In this document: positions 7,906 to 15,197 of the stretch, piece by piece
How the letters are laid out: every line of letters begins with the position of its first letter
Position numbering within the stretch: the stretch's first letter is position 1
Origin: CAZCBJ01 sp964496705
GTDB lineage: Bacteria; Chloroflexota; Anaerolineae; Anaerolineales; Anaerolineaceae
Reading direction: 5' to 3'
Assembly: GCA_964496705.1 (NCBI GenBank)
Contig: CAZCBJ010000030.1
Location: 1 to 25,909 of the forward strand
DNA length: 25,909 nt
The notes under the pieces: generated by a model
Seen by the model: only the letters and a program-made list of their open reading frames with translations
Told to the model about the DNA's origin: nothing
Databases searched by the model: none
Made by a program: the position numbers and the translations under genes

Positions 7906-8658
7906 TTACCCCCGTTTTTTCCTGGCCAGGATATGCTGGTAGCCCTCGACGGGCTCCTGCTCCTCCGCGAGGATCTCCAGTCCAGCCTGCTCGAACCACG
8001 CGCGCACCTGTTCCAGCGGCGGGACAAAGTGGTACACACACTGGTCGAGGATCTCGCCGCCCGACACCGCCTGTTGGTAGGCCGCCTCCACCTGGTCGGC
8101 GATCTCGCCGTACACCACCGGCAAGCCCATCGCCAGCGCATTGCGGTAGGCCGTCCCGATCTCCTCTGCGTCGCGCGCGTCCGCGGTGAGATAGAGCGGC
8201 GCGCCCGGCTTGAGCGCGGCATGGAAGCCGCGCAGGATGCCCGGCCAGTCCTCCGGGGGGATGTGCTCCATCGAATCCATGCAGATCACCCCGTCAAACT
8301 GCGCGGCGAAGTTCATCTCCTGCAGGCCGATCTTTTCATAGCGCAGCTGCGGGAATTGCTCCGCCGGGTAATGCTCGCGCGCCCGCGCCAGCGAGCGCGC
8401 CGATTGGTCAATGCCCAGCACGTGGTGGCCCGCCTCCAACAGCAAACCCTCAAAACGCCCCGCGCCGCAGGCAGCCGAGAGGATCAGCCCCGGCCTGCCA
8501 ACCAGCGCGAGGAACCTGCCCATGAACGCGCGGTGGGTTGGATCGATGTGGCTGCCAAATTCCGTCCAATATCGCGGCGCACAAAAATCATACAGCGCCT
8601 CGGATTTGTCGCGCATATATTTTAGCCACTCAGCCCGCTGCATGTTTGCTTCGGTCAT
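7906..8658 (-). CDS. Class I SAM-dependent methyltransferase
   Basis: The 250-residue Rossmann methyltransferase has motif I ILSAACGAGRFEG (59-71) followed by the acidic ribose-binding end of strand 2 (LGID, about 81-84). A post-I region (FDGVICMDSMEHIPPEDWPGIL) and motif III-like LKPGAPLYLTAD are typical of the Methyltransf_11/25 groups. The ATG overlaps the larC stop (ATGA), so it is translationally coupled to larC. It is not a known component of nickel-pincer cofactor synthesis. The substrate is unknown; a small molecule is more likely than RNA or protein because there is no extra binding domain. Confidence 0.85.
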   Translation of the reverse strand: MTEANMQRAEWLKYMRDKSEALYDFCAPRYWTEFGSHIDPTHRAFMGRFLALVGRPGLILSAACGAGRFEGLLLEAGHHVLGIDQSARSLARAREHYPAEQFPQLRYEKIGLQEMNFAAQFDGVICMDSMEHIPPEDWPGILRGFHAALKPGAPLYLTADARDAEEIGTAYRNALAMGLPVVYGEIADQVEAAYQQAVSGGEILDQCVYHFVPPLEQVRAWFEQAGLEILAEEQEPVEGYQHILARKKRG

Positions 8659-9818
8659 GCTTTCGCTTCCCAGGCGCGTTTAGCCGCTTCCTGCACCGTC
8701 TGCAGCGGCACACTGTGCTGCTCTGCCAGCCGCGCGCAGACCTCGTATTCCGGCATCGCCTGCACCACCCGCCCGTCCAGCACCTTGAGCTTGAGCACCA
8801 CTTCGCCGTAGGGCGTCTGAACCGTCTCAAAGCGCCGCCCGGCCTCGTAGCGGCAGACCGGCTGGATGCGCATGCCGAAAGTGGTGGTTTGCTCCAGCAG
8901 CAGCCGCGCCAGCCTCTCCTCGTCCGCCTTGCCGCAGATCACGCTCAGCATCACCGCCGGTCGGTTCTTTTTCATCTGGATGGGCGTGAAGAACACGTCC
9001 AGCGCCCCGCCCGCGAACAGCAGCCCCATCACATGCCCCAGCGCCTGCCCGCCCTGGTCATCAATGTTGGTCTCGATCAGCACCACCGGCTGCGCCTCCT
9101 CCCCACTCTCGCCCAGCATCAGGCGCAGCACGTTCGGCCAGGGCAGCTCGCGCCGCCCCGCCCCGGTGCCCAGCCTCAGCAGGCGCATTGAAGGCTGCTC
9201 GAACCTGGCCAGCGCAGCCAGGATGGCTGCACCGGTGGGGGTGACCAGCTCCACCTGCGCCGCCGAAGGCACCGTCGGCGCGCCCGCTGCGGTGAGCAGC
9301 TCCAGCGTGGCCGGGGCGGGGATGGGCAGCAGCCCGTGCTGGGTCTGCACCGTCCCGCTGCCCAGCGGCAGCGCCGAGGCGTAGAGCTGCTCCACGCCCA
9401 GGTAGTCCAGCCCCACCGCCGCGCCGACCGTGTCGATGATCGAATCCACCGCCCCCACCTCGTGGAAATGCACCTCGTCCAGGCTGGTGCCGTGCACCTT
9501 CGCCTCGGCCCGCCCCAGCGCCAGGAAGACCGCCTGGCTCAGCTCTTTGGCCCGCGTCGAAAACCCGCTGGCGGCGATCATCTCGCGGATGTCGCTGTAA
9601 TGGCGGTGGCGGTGCGAATCCTGCATGCGGATGTCAATCTGGCTGGCCTCCAGCGCGCCCTTGCGCACCTTGTGCGCATTGATCTCATACACCTCGTCCA
9701 GCCTGAGCAGCGCCAACTGCTCGCGCAGAACTTCCAGCGGCAGCCCGGCGTCCAGCAGCGCCGCCAGGAACATGTCCCCGCTGATCCCCGAAAAACAATC
9801 ACAATAGGCAACTTTCAT
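8655..9818 (-). CDS. larC: LarC, nickel insertase for the pincer nucleotide cofactor
   Basis: The 387-residue single-frame LarC matches the family in length. The N-terminus shows the hallmark YCDCFSGISGDMFLAALLDAG. The central part has the His-rich HRHRHYSDIREMI and DEVHFHEVGAVDSIIDTVG. The C-terminal half has ETNIDDQGGQALG, QMKKNRPAVML and TTTFGMRI. LarC uses CTP and cyclometalates the bis-thiocarboxylated pyridinium mononucleotide with nickel, the last step in making the cofactor of lactate racemase (LarA) and related racemases/epimerases. In Lactiplantibacillus plantarum the gene is split and needs a frameshift; here it is one uninterrupted frame. Its ATG overlaps the larE stop (ATGA) and its stop overlaps the methyltransferase ATG (ATGA), so translation of the three genes is linked. 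Confidence 0.95.
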   Translation of the reverse strand: MKVAYCDCFSGISGDMFLAALLDAGLPLEVLREQLALLRLDEVYEINAHKVRKGALEASQIDIRMQDSHRHRHYSDIREMIAASGFSTRAKELSQAVFLALGRAEAKVHGTSLDEVHFHEVGAVDSIIDTVGAAVGLDYLGVEQLYASALPLGSGTVQTQHGLLPIPAPATLELLTAAGAPTVPSAAQVELVTPTGAAILAALARFEQPSMRLLRLGTGAGRRELPWPNVLRLMLGESGEEAQPVVLIETNIDDQGGQALGHVMGLLFAGGALDVFFTPIQMKKNRPAVMLSVICGKADEERLARLLLEQTTTFGMRIQPVCRYEAGRRFETVQTPYGEVVLKLKVLDGRVVQAMPEYEVCARLAEQHSVPLQTVQEAAKRAWEAKA

Positions 9819-10633
9819 CTGGGAAGCACCTCGTTCATACTGCCCGAGCGGTAGCCTTCCAGGTCCACCGCCACATATTGGAATCCGATCTCCTTCAGCC
9901 GCGCCGCCACCTGAGCGCGCATCTCCGCCAGGCGCTCGATCTGTTGCGGCGCCACCTCCAGCCGCGCCATCTCGCCGTGGTGGCGCACGCGCAGCGGCCC
10001 AAAGCCCAGGTCATGCAGATAGGCTTCGGCTTCAGCCACCTGGCGCAGCCCCGCCACGGTTACCGGCGTGCCGTAGGGGAAGCGCGTCGCCAGGCAGGGC
10101 GCCGAGGGGCGCTCCCACACCTTCAACCCCAGCCCGCGCGCCAGGCTGCGGATTTCGACCTTGGTCAGCCCCACCTCGGCCAGCGGACTGCGCCCGCCCT
10201 TCTCTAGCACCGCGCGCCGCCCGGGGCGGTAATCGTGCAGGTCGTCCGCGTTCGAGCCCTCCAGCACCGCCGCGTAGCCCCCGGCTTTGGCGATCTCCAG
10301 TATCATCCCCAGCCGCGCCAGCTTGCAGTGGTAGCAGCGGTCGGCCGGGTTGGCCACGAACTGCGGGTTGTCCAGATCGTTGTATGCGATCACGCGGTGG
10401 GCGATGCCCACCTGCTGCGCCAGCGCGGCCGCCGACTCCACGTCGTCGCCCGCCTCCACCGGCGAGTGGATGGTCACCGCCAGCGCGCGGGCGCCCAGCG
10501 CCTGTTGCGCCGCCGCCGCCAGCAGCCCCGAGTCCACCCCGCCCGAGAGCGCCACAACCGCCGAGCCCATCCCGCGCAGCAGCTCGAGCAGTTGGTTCCA
10601 TTTTTGGTTTGTCAGTTCAGGGTTGTCAGTCAT
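9815..10633 (-). CDS. larE: LarE, sulfur insertase of nickel-pincer cofactor synthesis
   Basis: This 272-residue PP-loop ATP pyrophosphatase has SGGVDS at 30-35. LarE adenylates the carboxylates made by LarB and inserts sulfur. Three Cys are the only ones present: C100 and C103 (RCYHCK) and C180 (APCLATRFPYG). C180 corresponds to the sacrificial Cys of the L. plantarum enzyme. The extra CxxC pair is the pattern of LarE proteins reported to carry a [4Fe-4S] cluster, so this enzyme may be of the cluster-dependent, non-sacrificial kind (inference). The ATG at 10633 lies inside a heptamer array, so about the first ten residues are repeat-encoded. No in-frame start occurs between there and the P-loop except a Met at position 22, which would remove a helix. 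The stop overlaps larC. Confidence 0.94.
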   Translation of the reverse strand: MTDNPELTNQKWNQLLELLRGMGSAVVALSGGVDSGLLAAAAQQALGARALAVTIHSPVEAGDDVESAAALAQQVGIAHRVIAYNDLDNPQFVANPADRCYHCKLARLGMILEIAKAGGYAAVLEGSNADDLHDYRPGRRAVLEKGGRSPLAEVGLTKVEIRSLARGLGLKVWERPSAPCLATRFPYGTPVTVAGLRQVAEAEAYLHDLGFGPLRVRHHGEMARLEVAPQQIERLAEMRAQVAARLKEIGFQYVAVDLEGYRSGSMNEVLPR

Positions 10634-10786
10634 CAGTTGTCGGTTCTCAGTTGTCGGTTATCGGTTGTCGGTTATCAGTCATCGGTTATCGGTTATCGGT
10701 TCTCAGTTCTCAGTTCTCAGTAATCTGGCTATTGGCTATTGGCTATCAGCTATTAGCTATCAGCTATCAGCCATCGTTTTCACTCG
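10611..10786. repeat. Degenerate heptamer array B between larB and larE
   Basis: About 24 consecutive 7-mers can be phased on the plus strand. From 10611 the units are GTCAGTT, CAGGGTT, GTCAGTC, ATCAGTT, GTCGGTT, CTCAGTT and so on, then ATCGGTT three times (10681-10701) and CTCAGTT twice. After one 8-base slip they drift to ATTGGCT (10731-10744) and ATCAGCT/ATTAGCT (10745-10772). The array runs from the larB stop region into the first codons of larE, filling the whole intergenic space. Compare the short tandemly repeated heptamers of filamentous cyanobacteria. Confidence 0.85.
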
Positions 10787-11551
10787 TTACCCATTCCTCT
10801 CCCCCAACCGATTGATCATCCCCGCCAGGTAGCCCGCGCCGAAGCCGTTGTCAATGTTCACCACCGACACCCCGGTGGCGCAGGAGTTGAGCATGGTCAG
10901 CAGCGGCGCCAGCCCGTTGAAGTTGGCGCCGTAGCCCACACTGGTGGGCACCGCCACCACCGGCACCATCACCAAGCCCGCCACCACGCTGGCCAGCGCC
11001 CCCTCCATACCCGCCGCCACCACGATCACGCGCGCCTTCTGCAGCGCCTCGGTCTGGCTGAGCAGCCGGTGCAGCCCCGCCACGCCCACGTCGTAGAGGC
11101 GCACCACCTCATTGCCCATCAGCTCGGCGGTCACCGCCGCCTCTTCGGCCACCGGCATGTCCGCCGTCCCCCCGGTGGCCACCAGCACCCCCGGCAGCCT
11201 CTCGCGCTGCGGGTCGCGGTCCAGCAACAGCAGGCGCGGCATGGGGTGGTACACCGCTTCGGGTAGCTCGTCGCGCACCGCCGCGTACATCTCCGCGCTC
11301 ACCCGCGTGGCCAGCACGCGGTCGTTGCGCTCCGCCAGGCGCCGGAAAATATGCACCACCTGTTCGGGTGTCTTGGACTGGGCAAAAATCACCTCCGGAA
11401 AGCCGCAGCGCAGCGCGCGGTGGTGGTCCAGGCGCGCAAATCCAGCCACATCCTCAAACGGCAGCGAGCGCAATCGCTGCAGCGCCTGCTCGGTGGAGAT
11501 CGTTCCGCTGCACACCCCCTCCAGCAGCCCGCGCAATTGTTCTTCGTTCAT
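10787..11551 (-). CDS. larB: LarB, NaAD carboxylase/hydrolase
   Basis: The 254-residue protein has a PurE (AIR carboxylase)-like C-terminal domain, as expected for LarB. LarB carboxylates the pyridinium ring of nicotinic acid adenine dinucleotide and releases AMP to give the dicarboxylated mononucleotide. Diagnostic stretches are LDHHRALRCGFPEVIF near the N-terminus, VLVATGGTADMPVAEEA, VVAAGMEGALASVVAGL, and PTSVGYGANFNGLAPLLTML with SCATGVSVVNIDNGFGAG. A consensus AAGGAGG lies five bases before the ATG. It starts 13 bases after the stop of the NYN-CSD gene, so it is probably in the same transcript. The larE gene follows after a heptamer array. LarA is not encoded in the window; the cofactor may serve a LarA-family racemase elsewhere. 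Confidence 0.95.
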   Translation of the reverse strand: MNEEQLRGLLEGVCSGTISTEQALQRLRSLPFEDVAGFARLDHHRALRCGFPEVIFAQSKTPEQVVHIFRRLAERNDRVLATRVSAEMYAAVRDELPEAVYHPMPRLLLLDRDPQRERLPGVLVATGGTADMPVAEEAAVTAELMGNEVVRLYDVGVAGLHRLLSQTEALQKARVIVVAAGMEGALASVVAGLVMVPVVAVPTSVGYGANFNGLAPLLTMLNSCATGVSVVNIDNGFGAGYLAGMINRLGERNG

Positions 11552-11564
11552 CGTATCCTCCTTA

Positions 11565-12389
11565 TCAGCGGCTCACCAGGCGCACGTCCACCGCCTGCAG
11601 GCCGCGCTCAGACTGGGTTAATTCAAACTCAAAAATGTGGCTGCGGCTCGGCAGCATCCCCGGCTGCACCTCGTCCGGCAGATGCGAATCGTGACAAAAA
11701 ACGGTCGCAAACGGCGAATCAGGGTTGCGCGTGTCGGTCAGCCACATCGCCCCGCCAATGTGCTTCATGAAGCGGATGAAACCGTAGGACTGTGAGGCGT
11801 GGTGCCAGTAACACCATCCCCTCACCCGCGAGCCCACCTCGCCCCACGTGGTTGAGTTCTCGTGCTCCATCGGAATCAGGTTGGGGATCAGAAAGCCCGA
11901 CATGAACAGGTCGGCCTCCTGGCGCAGCGAGCGCGCCACGTTCTCCAGCGCCACCACCTCCACCCGGCAGCCGCGGTTCTGCAGCGCCTGGATCACCTTG
12001 ACAAAGTCGCCGTCGCCGCTGGCGATCAGCACCCGGTCCAGGTTCTCCGATTGCAGCAGCGCGTCCACGCCCATGTCCAGATCAGAATCGGCCTTGCCGT
12101 AACGGTTGCCCGACTCGTCCTGGTACCACTTGATCTCCTTGACGATCACCTTGTAGCCGATGTCGCGCAGCGCCGAGTGAAAGTTGCGCGTCCCGTCGCG
12201 GTAGTTTTGATCGAAGCCGGCGCGCTCCGCGTCAAAGCTGACATAGGCGTTCAGCCGCACCGGCTCGGCGTCATCCCGACAGGCAAACTCGCGCAGCACC
12301 TCATAGCGCATGCGCGCGCCGCCGTTCAGGTACATGTTCGACACATCCACATACACCCCCACCCGCGTATTCGACTGGCGAGACGGCAT
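11565..12389 (-). CDS. NYN-domain nuclease fused to a cold-shock-like domain
   Basis: In this 274-residue protein, residues 8-170 form a NYN (LabA/DUF88, PIN-like) domain with the acidic set D15 (YVDVSN), D101/D103/D105 (KADSDLDMG) and D126/D128 (ASGDGDF). Residues about 189-272 look like a cold-shock (OB-fold) domain: an RNP1-like SYGFIRF (201-207), an RNP2-like TVFCHDS (229-235), and the closing pattern FEFELTQSERGLQAVDVRLV. Together this suggests a metal-dependent RNase with its own single-strand RNA-binding module; the RNA target is unknown. The start ATG has GGAGG a few bases upstream. It appears to head the transcript carrying larB, larE and larC. A TACAAT box on the minus strand at 12420-12425 could be its -10 element, without a convincing -35. 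Confidence 0.86.
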   Translation of the reverse strand: MPSRQSNTRVGVYVDVSNMYLNGGARMRYEVLREFACRDDAEPVRLNAYVSFDAERAGFDQNYRDGTRNFHSALRDIGYKVIVKEIKWYQDESGNRYGKADSDLDMGVDALLQSENLDRVLIASGDGDFVKVIQALQNRGCRVEVVALENVARSLRQEADLFMSGFLIPNLIPMEHENSTTWGEVGSRVRGWCYWHHASQSYGFIRFMKHIGGAMWLTDTRNPDSPFATVFCHDSHLPDEVQPGMLPSRSHIFEFELTQSERGLQAVDVRLVSR

Positions 12390-12450
12390 ACCCTTCCTCC
12401 ACGGACTTGAATAGGGCTAATTGTATCTTAAAGGGGAGGGATAAGCGAGT

Positions 12451-12522
12451 GACAGCCGATCGCTGATCGCCGACAGCCAAATTACCGGAAACAGACAACT
12501 GACAACCAATAGCCGACAACTC
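12451..12522. repeat. Degenerate heptamer array C, directly 3' of the NBR1-like gene
   Basis: About ten 7-mers on the plus strand can be phased from 12451: GACAGCC, GATCGCT, GATCGCC, GACAGCC, AAATTAC, CGGAAAC, AGACAAC, TGACAAC, CAATAGC, CGACAAC. The array ends at the stop codon of the minus-strand lipoprotein gene (12523-12525). It lies in the spacer that should contain the promoter of the NYN-CSD/lar transcript. Confidence 0.7.
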
Positions 12523-13920
12523 CTACGGCTTTGGCGTCTCGGTGGCCGTCTCGGTCGGAGTGGCCGTGTCCGGCGGCGTGGCAGTCGCCGTCGGTGTGTT
12601 GGAGGCGGTCGGCGTGGCAGTCGCCGTCGGCGTGCTGGAGGCCGTGGGGGTATTCGATGCCGTCGGCGTGCTCGAGGCGGTCGGCGTGCGGCTGGCAGTG
12701 CGCGTCACCGTCGGCGTGGCGGTTTTGGCCGGGCGCACCAGCCGCGGCAGCAGCCAGATGGCCCGGTCGCTGTTCGCCGCGCCGTTGGCGTGCACCATCA
12801 GGATGAAATTGACCGACTTGCCGTTCAGGCTGCTCAGGTCCACGTCCACCACGGTGAAGTTGCCGTCGTAGCTCTCGTTCCACGACTTCAGGTTATAGGT
12901 CTTGCCGTCCAACTGGTAATCCAGCCGGAAGGTCACCTTGCAGGACTTGGCCCCGAATTCGCAGCCGATCACGCTCCTGAAGCGGTCGCCGCTCTGCACC
13001 TTGTAAGGCGGCAGCTTGCCCTGGATGTAGCCGTCTTCGATGATCTGCGGATGGGTCAGCAGCGCCGGTTCGTTGTCGGTCGCTCCACTTTCCCAGCGCG
13101 GCTTGCTCAGCTTGAACGCGAAACCGCGCTTGTCGCCGTCGCTGCCCGGGCAGGGCAGCACGCCCGCCTCGCTGCGCCATTCCAGGTTGCACAGGTTGGA
13201 GACGATATCGTAATTGTCGCTGGTGATGGGCGCCACCACGCGCACGTTGACCGTGAAGACTCCCCTGGCATCCTGACCCACACCGAAGACCGCGCCGTAG
13301 GAATCGCGCAGCATCCATTCACCCGTGTACGCGCCCACGTTGGAGGGCGCCTTCAGCTCCACGCCCACGTCCACCGTCTGACCCGGCGGCACGCTCACCC
13401 CCAGGCTCTGCGGCGAAGCGCCGCTCATCTGGTCGCCCTTGACGAAGCTCAGCGCGTAGCTCTTGGTCCAGGCGCAGCCACCGCTGTTCCTCAAGCGCCA
13501 GACCTTGTTGAATTTGCTGCCCGCGTTGACCACCGTGCCATCCGGGATGCTCACATCCTTGACGAACTCGGCGCGGTTGCACGGCACCGGCACGGGCGTG
13601 ACGGAGCGGGTGGCGCTGGGGATGGCGGTGGGCAGCGGCGTCTGGGAGGGGACGGGGGTCTGGCTCGGCTCGGGGGTGGGGCTGTCCTGCGGCGTCACCT
13701 GGGTGACCGCCGGCGGGGTGACCGACTGGGGCGGCAGGCCCTGCGTTTGGCGGGCGATCTCGGTCTGAATCTGCGCCACCTTTGAGGCGAACGACAGGTA
13801 GGTGGCCGTCGCCGCCAGTTTGGCGTACTCGGTGGCCACCAGGTCGCCCGAAGGCTTGGGCGCGCAGGCGCTCAGCAGGATCAGCAAGGTCAGAAGGGAA
13901 AAGGTCAACAAGCGTTTCAT
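12523..13920 (-). CDS. Lipoprotein with NBR1-like Ig (FW) domain and Thr/Pro-rich tail
   Basis: The 465-residue product begins MKRLLTFSLLTLLILLSAC, a signal peptide with lipobox Cys19. A Pro/Gln/Thr-rich stalk (about 60-112) precedes an NBR1-type four-Trp (FW) Ig-like domain at about 117-229, with W141 (KVWRLRNSGGCAW), W151 and W202 (YTGEWMLRDSYG). This domain is frequent in surface lipoproteins of Anaerolineae. A second beta-rich region (about 232-395, four Cys) is unassigned. The last about 65 residues are Thr/Pro/Ser/Ala repeats of the form TPTAS/TPTAT, encoded by near-tandem 12-24 base units at 12541-12720. The low-complexity tail at the C-terminus is unusual because the lipid anchor is at the N-terminus. 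The ATG at 13920 is preferred over one four codons upstream because it directly precedes the basic n-region. Function: surface protein, unknown. Confidence 0.85.
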   Translation of the reverse strand: MKRLLTFSLLTLLILLSACAPKPSGDLVATEYAKLAATATYLSFASKVAQIQTEIARQTQGLPPQSVTPPAVTQVTPQDSPTPEPSQTPVPSQTPLPTAIPSATRSVTPVPVPCNRAEFVKDVSIPDGTVVNAGSKFNKVWRLRNSGGCAWTKSYALSFVKGDQMSGASPQSLGVSVPPGQTVDVGVELKAPSNVGAYTGEWMLRDSYGAVFGVGQDARGVFTVNVRVVAPITSDNYDIVSNLCNLEWRSEAGVLPCPGSDGDKRGFAFKLSKPRWESGATDNEPALLTHPQIIEDGYIQGKLPPYKVQSGDRFRSVIGCEFGAKSCKVTFRLDYQLDGKTYNLKSWNESYDGNFTVVDVDLSSLNGKSVNFILMVHANGAANSDRAIWLLPRLVRPAKTATPTVTRTASRTPTASSTPTASNTPTASSTPTATATPTASNTPTATATPPDTATPTETATETPKP

Positions 13921-14024
13921 GGCACAATCCATTCATGCACAGGCAGGGGATGCGAATTCATCCCTATGGAGAAGACGAGCGGGCCCGCGAAAAAGTTCCC
14001 GCCCGCTAATTTTAACACAACCGT

Positions 14025-14082
14025 CATCTGTTGTCGGCTGTCAGCAGGGGAAAATCTCTCGCCAAGGCGCAAAAGCGCAAAG
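14025..14082. repeat. Short heptamer run D plus GCGCAAA-type tandem repeat
   Basis: Three 7-mers at 14025-14045 (CATCTGT, TGTCGGC, TGTCAGC) continue the heptamer family. They are followed at 14061-14082 by the short repeated motif AAGGCGCAAAAGCGCAAAGG. A T-run follows on the plus strand. Both lie between the divergent NBR1-like and NYN genes, where GC content drops sharply from about 14085 onward. Confidence 0.5.
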
Positions 14083-14185
14083 GTTTTTTATTGTATCAAT
14101 TACTGCCGGCGACTTTCTACTTTTCAGCTTATACCAATCTGTTATACAATCAATATATTCATTTGAGTAGTCGGGCGAAAAACAA

Positions 14186-14740
14186 TTGGCAAATTCAGAC
14201 AAAAAAATCTATGCCTTTATTGACAGCCAAAATCTAAATTTGTCCGTCAGCAATGATATTTTTGACAAGAAAAGCAAAAAAATCTATGCTGGCTGGAAGT
14301 TGGACTTTCAGCGATTTTTCATTTATCTTCGGGATAAATATAGCGTTGACAAAGCATTTCTTTTTATCGGCCGAGTCAATGAAAACGAACCATTATATGA
14401 ATTCCTTCGATTGGTTGGCTATAACCTGATTTTTAAACCCACCCTCGAATTCACGAAAGGCAGAGAAAGGATCATCAAAGGCAACGTCGATGCGGAATTG
14501 GTACTTCACACGATGATTGAATACCCCAACTACCATCAAGCCATCATCGTCGCCGGAGACGGGGATTATCGCTGCTTAATCGAATACCTTGTCGCACAGA
14601 AAAAATTGCTTCACATTTTGATACCGAATAAATACAGTTACTCTTCTTTGCTGCGAGAATATCGATCCTACTTTGTGTTTGTCAGTGACCTAAAATCGAA
14701 ATTAGAGTATCACGATAGGAATAAAAATAAGAGGGAGTAA
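14186..14740 (+). CDS. Stand-alone NYN-domain protein, AT-rich, probably acquired
   Basis: This 184-residue NYN (PIN-like) protein has D13 and N16 in AFIDSQNLN, D102 in KGNVDAELVLH, and D125/D127 in AGDGDYR. It ends KYSYSSLLREYRSYFVFVSDLKSKLEY. The pattern closely matches short NYN proteins that are very common in Candidate Phyla Radiation bacteria and various mobile contexts (from memory). The gene is about 40% GC by eye against about two-thirds for its neighbours, and Lys, Asn, Ile and Tyr are frequent. The only upstream start is a TTG at 14186 with no good Shine-Dalgarno. The acidic residues needed for metal-dependent RNase activity are present. It stands alone, flanked by repeats on both sides, which fits recent arrival by horizontal transfer. 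It is only distantly similar to the NYN-CSD protein at 11565-12389. Confidence 0.84.
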   Translation: MANSDKKIYAFIDSQNLNLSVSNDIFDKKSKKIYAGWKLDFQRFFIYLRDKYSVDKAFLFIGRVNENEPLYEFLRLVGYNLIFKPTLEFTKGRERIIKGNVDAELVLHTMIEYPNYHQAIIVAGDGDYRCLIEYLVAQKKLLHILIPNKYSYSSLLREYRSYFVFVSDLKSKLEYHDRNKNKRE

Positions 14741-14983
14741 CCTTCGGACGAACCTTAGGTGTGCCCTCTCATCGTGATTGAAAATATCATATCAATTGTA
14801 GATGACTTTGTCAAGCTAACTTGACCGATCTGATTTGCGCACAAAATAACGAATGGGCTGCAAATGCCCTTCGTGCCCAGCCGTTTTATCCCAGCGCCGC
14901 CGCCACCCGTTCCAGCCGCGCCCGCGCTTCCGCCGCCACCTCGCCCAGTTTGCTCAACTCAAATCCCTCCCGCAGGTTCGCGT

Positions 14984-15181
14984 CCAATCGTATCAACTTA
15001 AGCAATTCCGCATTTCGCCCAGGGATGAATCCCCGGGCTATTCTTCACCCAAACCCACTTGAAGTGGGTTTGAGAAGGCTTTCTAGCCTGCGAATTCCAT
15101 TCGCAGGCGGCCCAAGAAGCGACAAATTTCCCGGCAATATCATTTTTTACAATCATCTTCCCCTTAAGTTGACACCACTGG
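14984..15181. mobile_element. MITE-like element, about 200 bp, with terminal inverted repeats
   Basis: The left end CCAATCGTATCAACTTAAG (14984-15002) and right end CTTAAGTTGACACCACTGG (15163-15181) are inverted repeats matching at 16 of 19 positions, with ten perfect bases inside (14993-15002 and 15163-15172). An 11-bp direct repeat, GGTTCGCGTCC, flanks the element at 14975-14985 and 15180-15190, as a target-site duplication would. The interior has three palindromes and no gene, so it would be non-autonomous. The responsible transposase family cannot be told from the sequence. Confidence 0.6.
15017..15108. repeat. Three consecutive palindromes (REP/BIME-like)
   Basis: Hairpin 1 (15017-15038) pairs GCCC-A-GGGAT with ATCCC-C-GGGC around GA, with one mismatch. 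Hairpin 2 (15050-15072) has perfect 11-base arms CAAACCCACTT / AAGTGGGTTTG around one G. Hairpin 3 (15086-15108) has perfect 10-base arms GCCTGCGAAT / ATTCGCAGGC around TCC. All three lie inside the MITE-like element. Confidence 0.85.
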
Positions 15182-15197
15182 TTCGCGTCCGCGTAGA

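Noticed and set aside
8655..9818. Programmed frameshift in larC
   Set aside because: The whole protein is encoded in one frame with both halves of LarC present, so no frameshift is needed.
10611..10786. CRISPR array
   Set aside because: The units are 7 bases long and contiguous, without conserved repeats of 23-40 bases or unique spacers, and there are no cas genes in the window.
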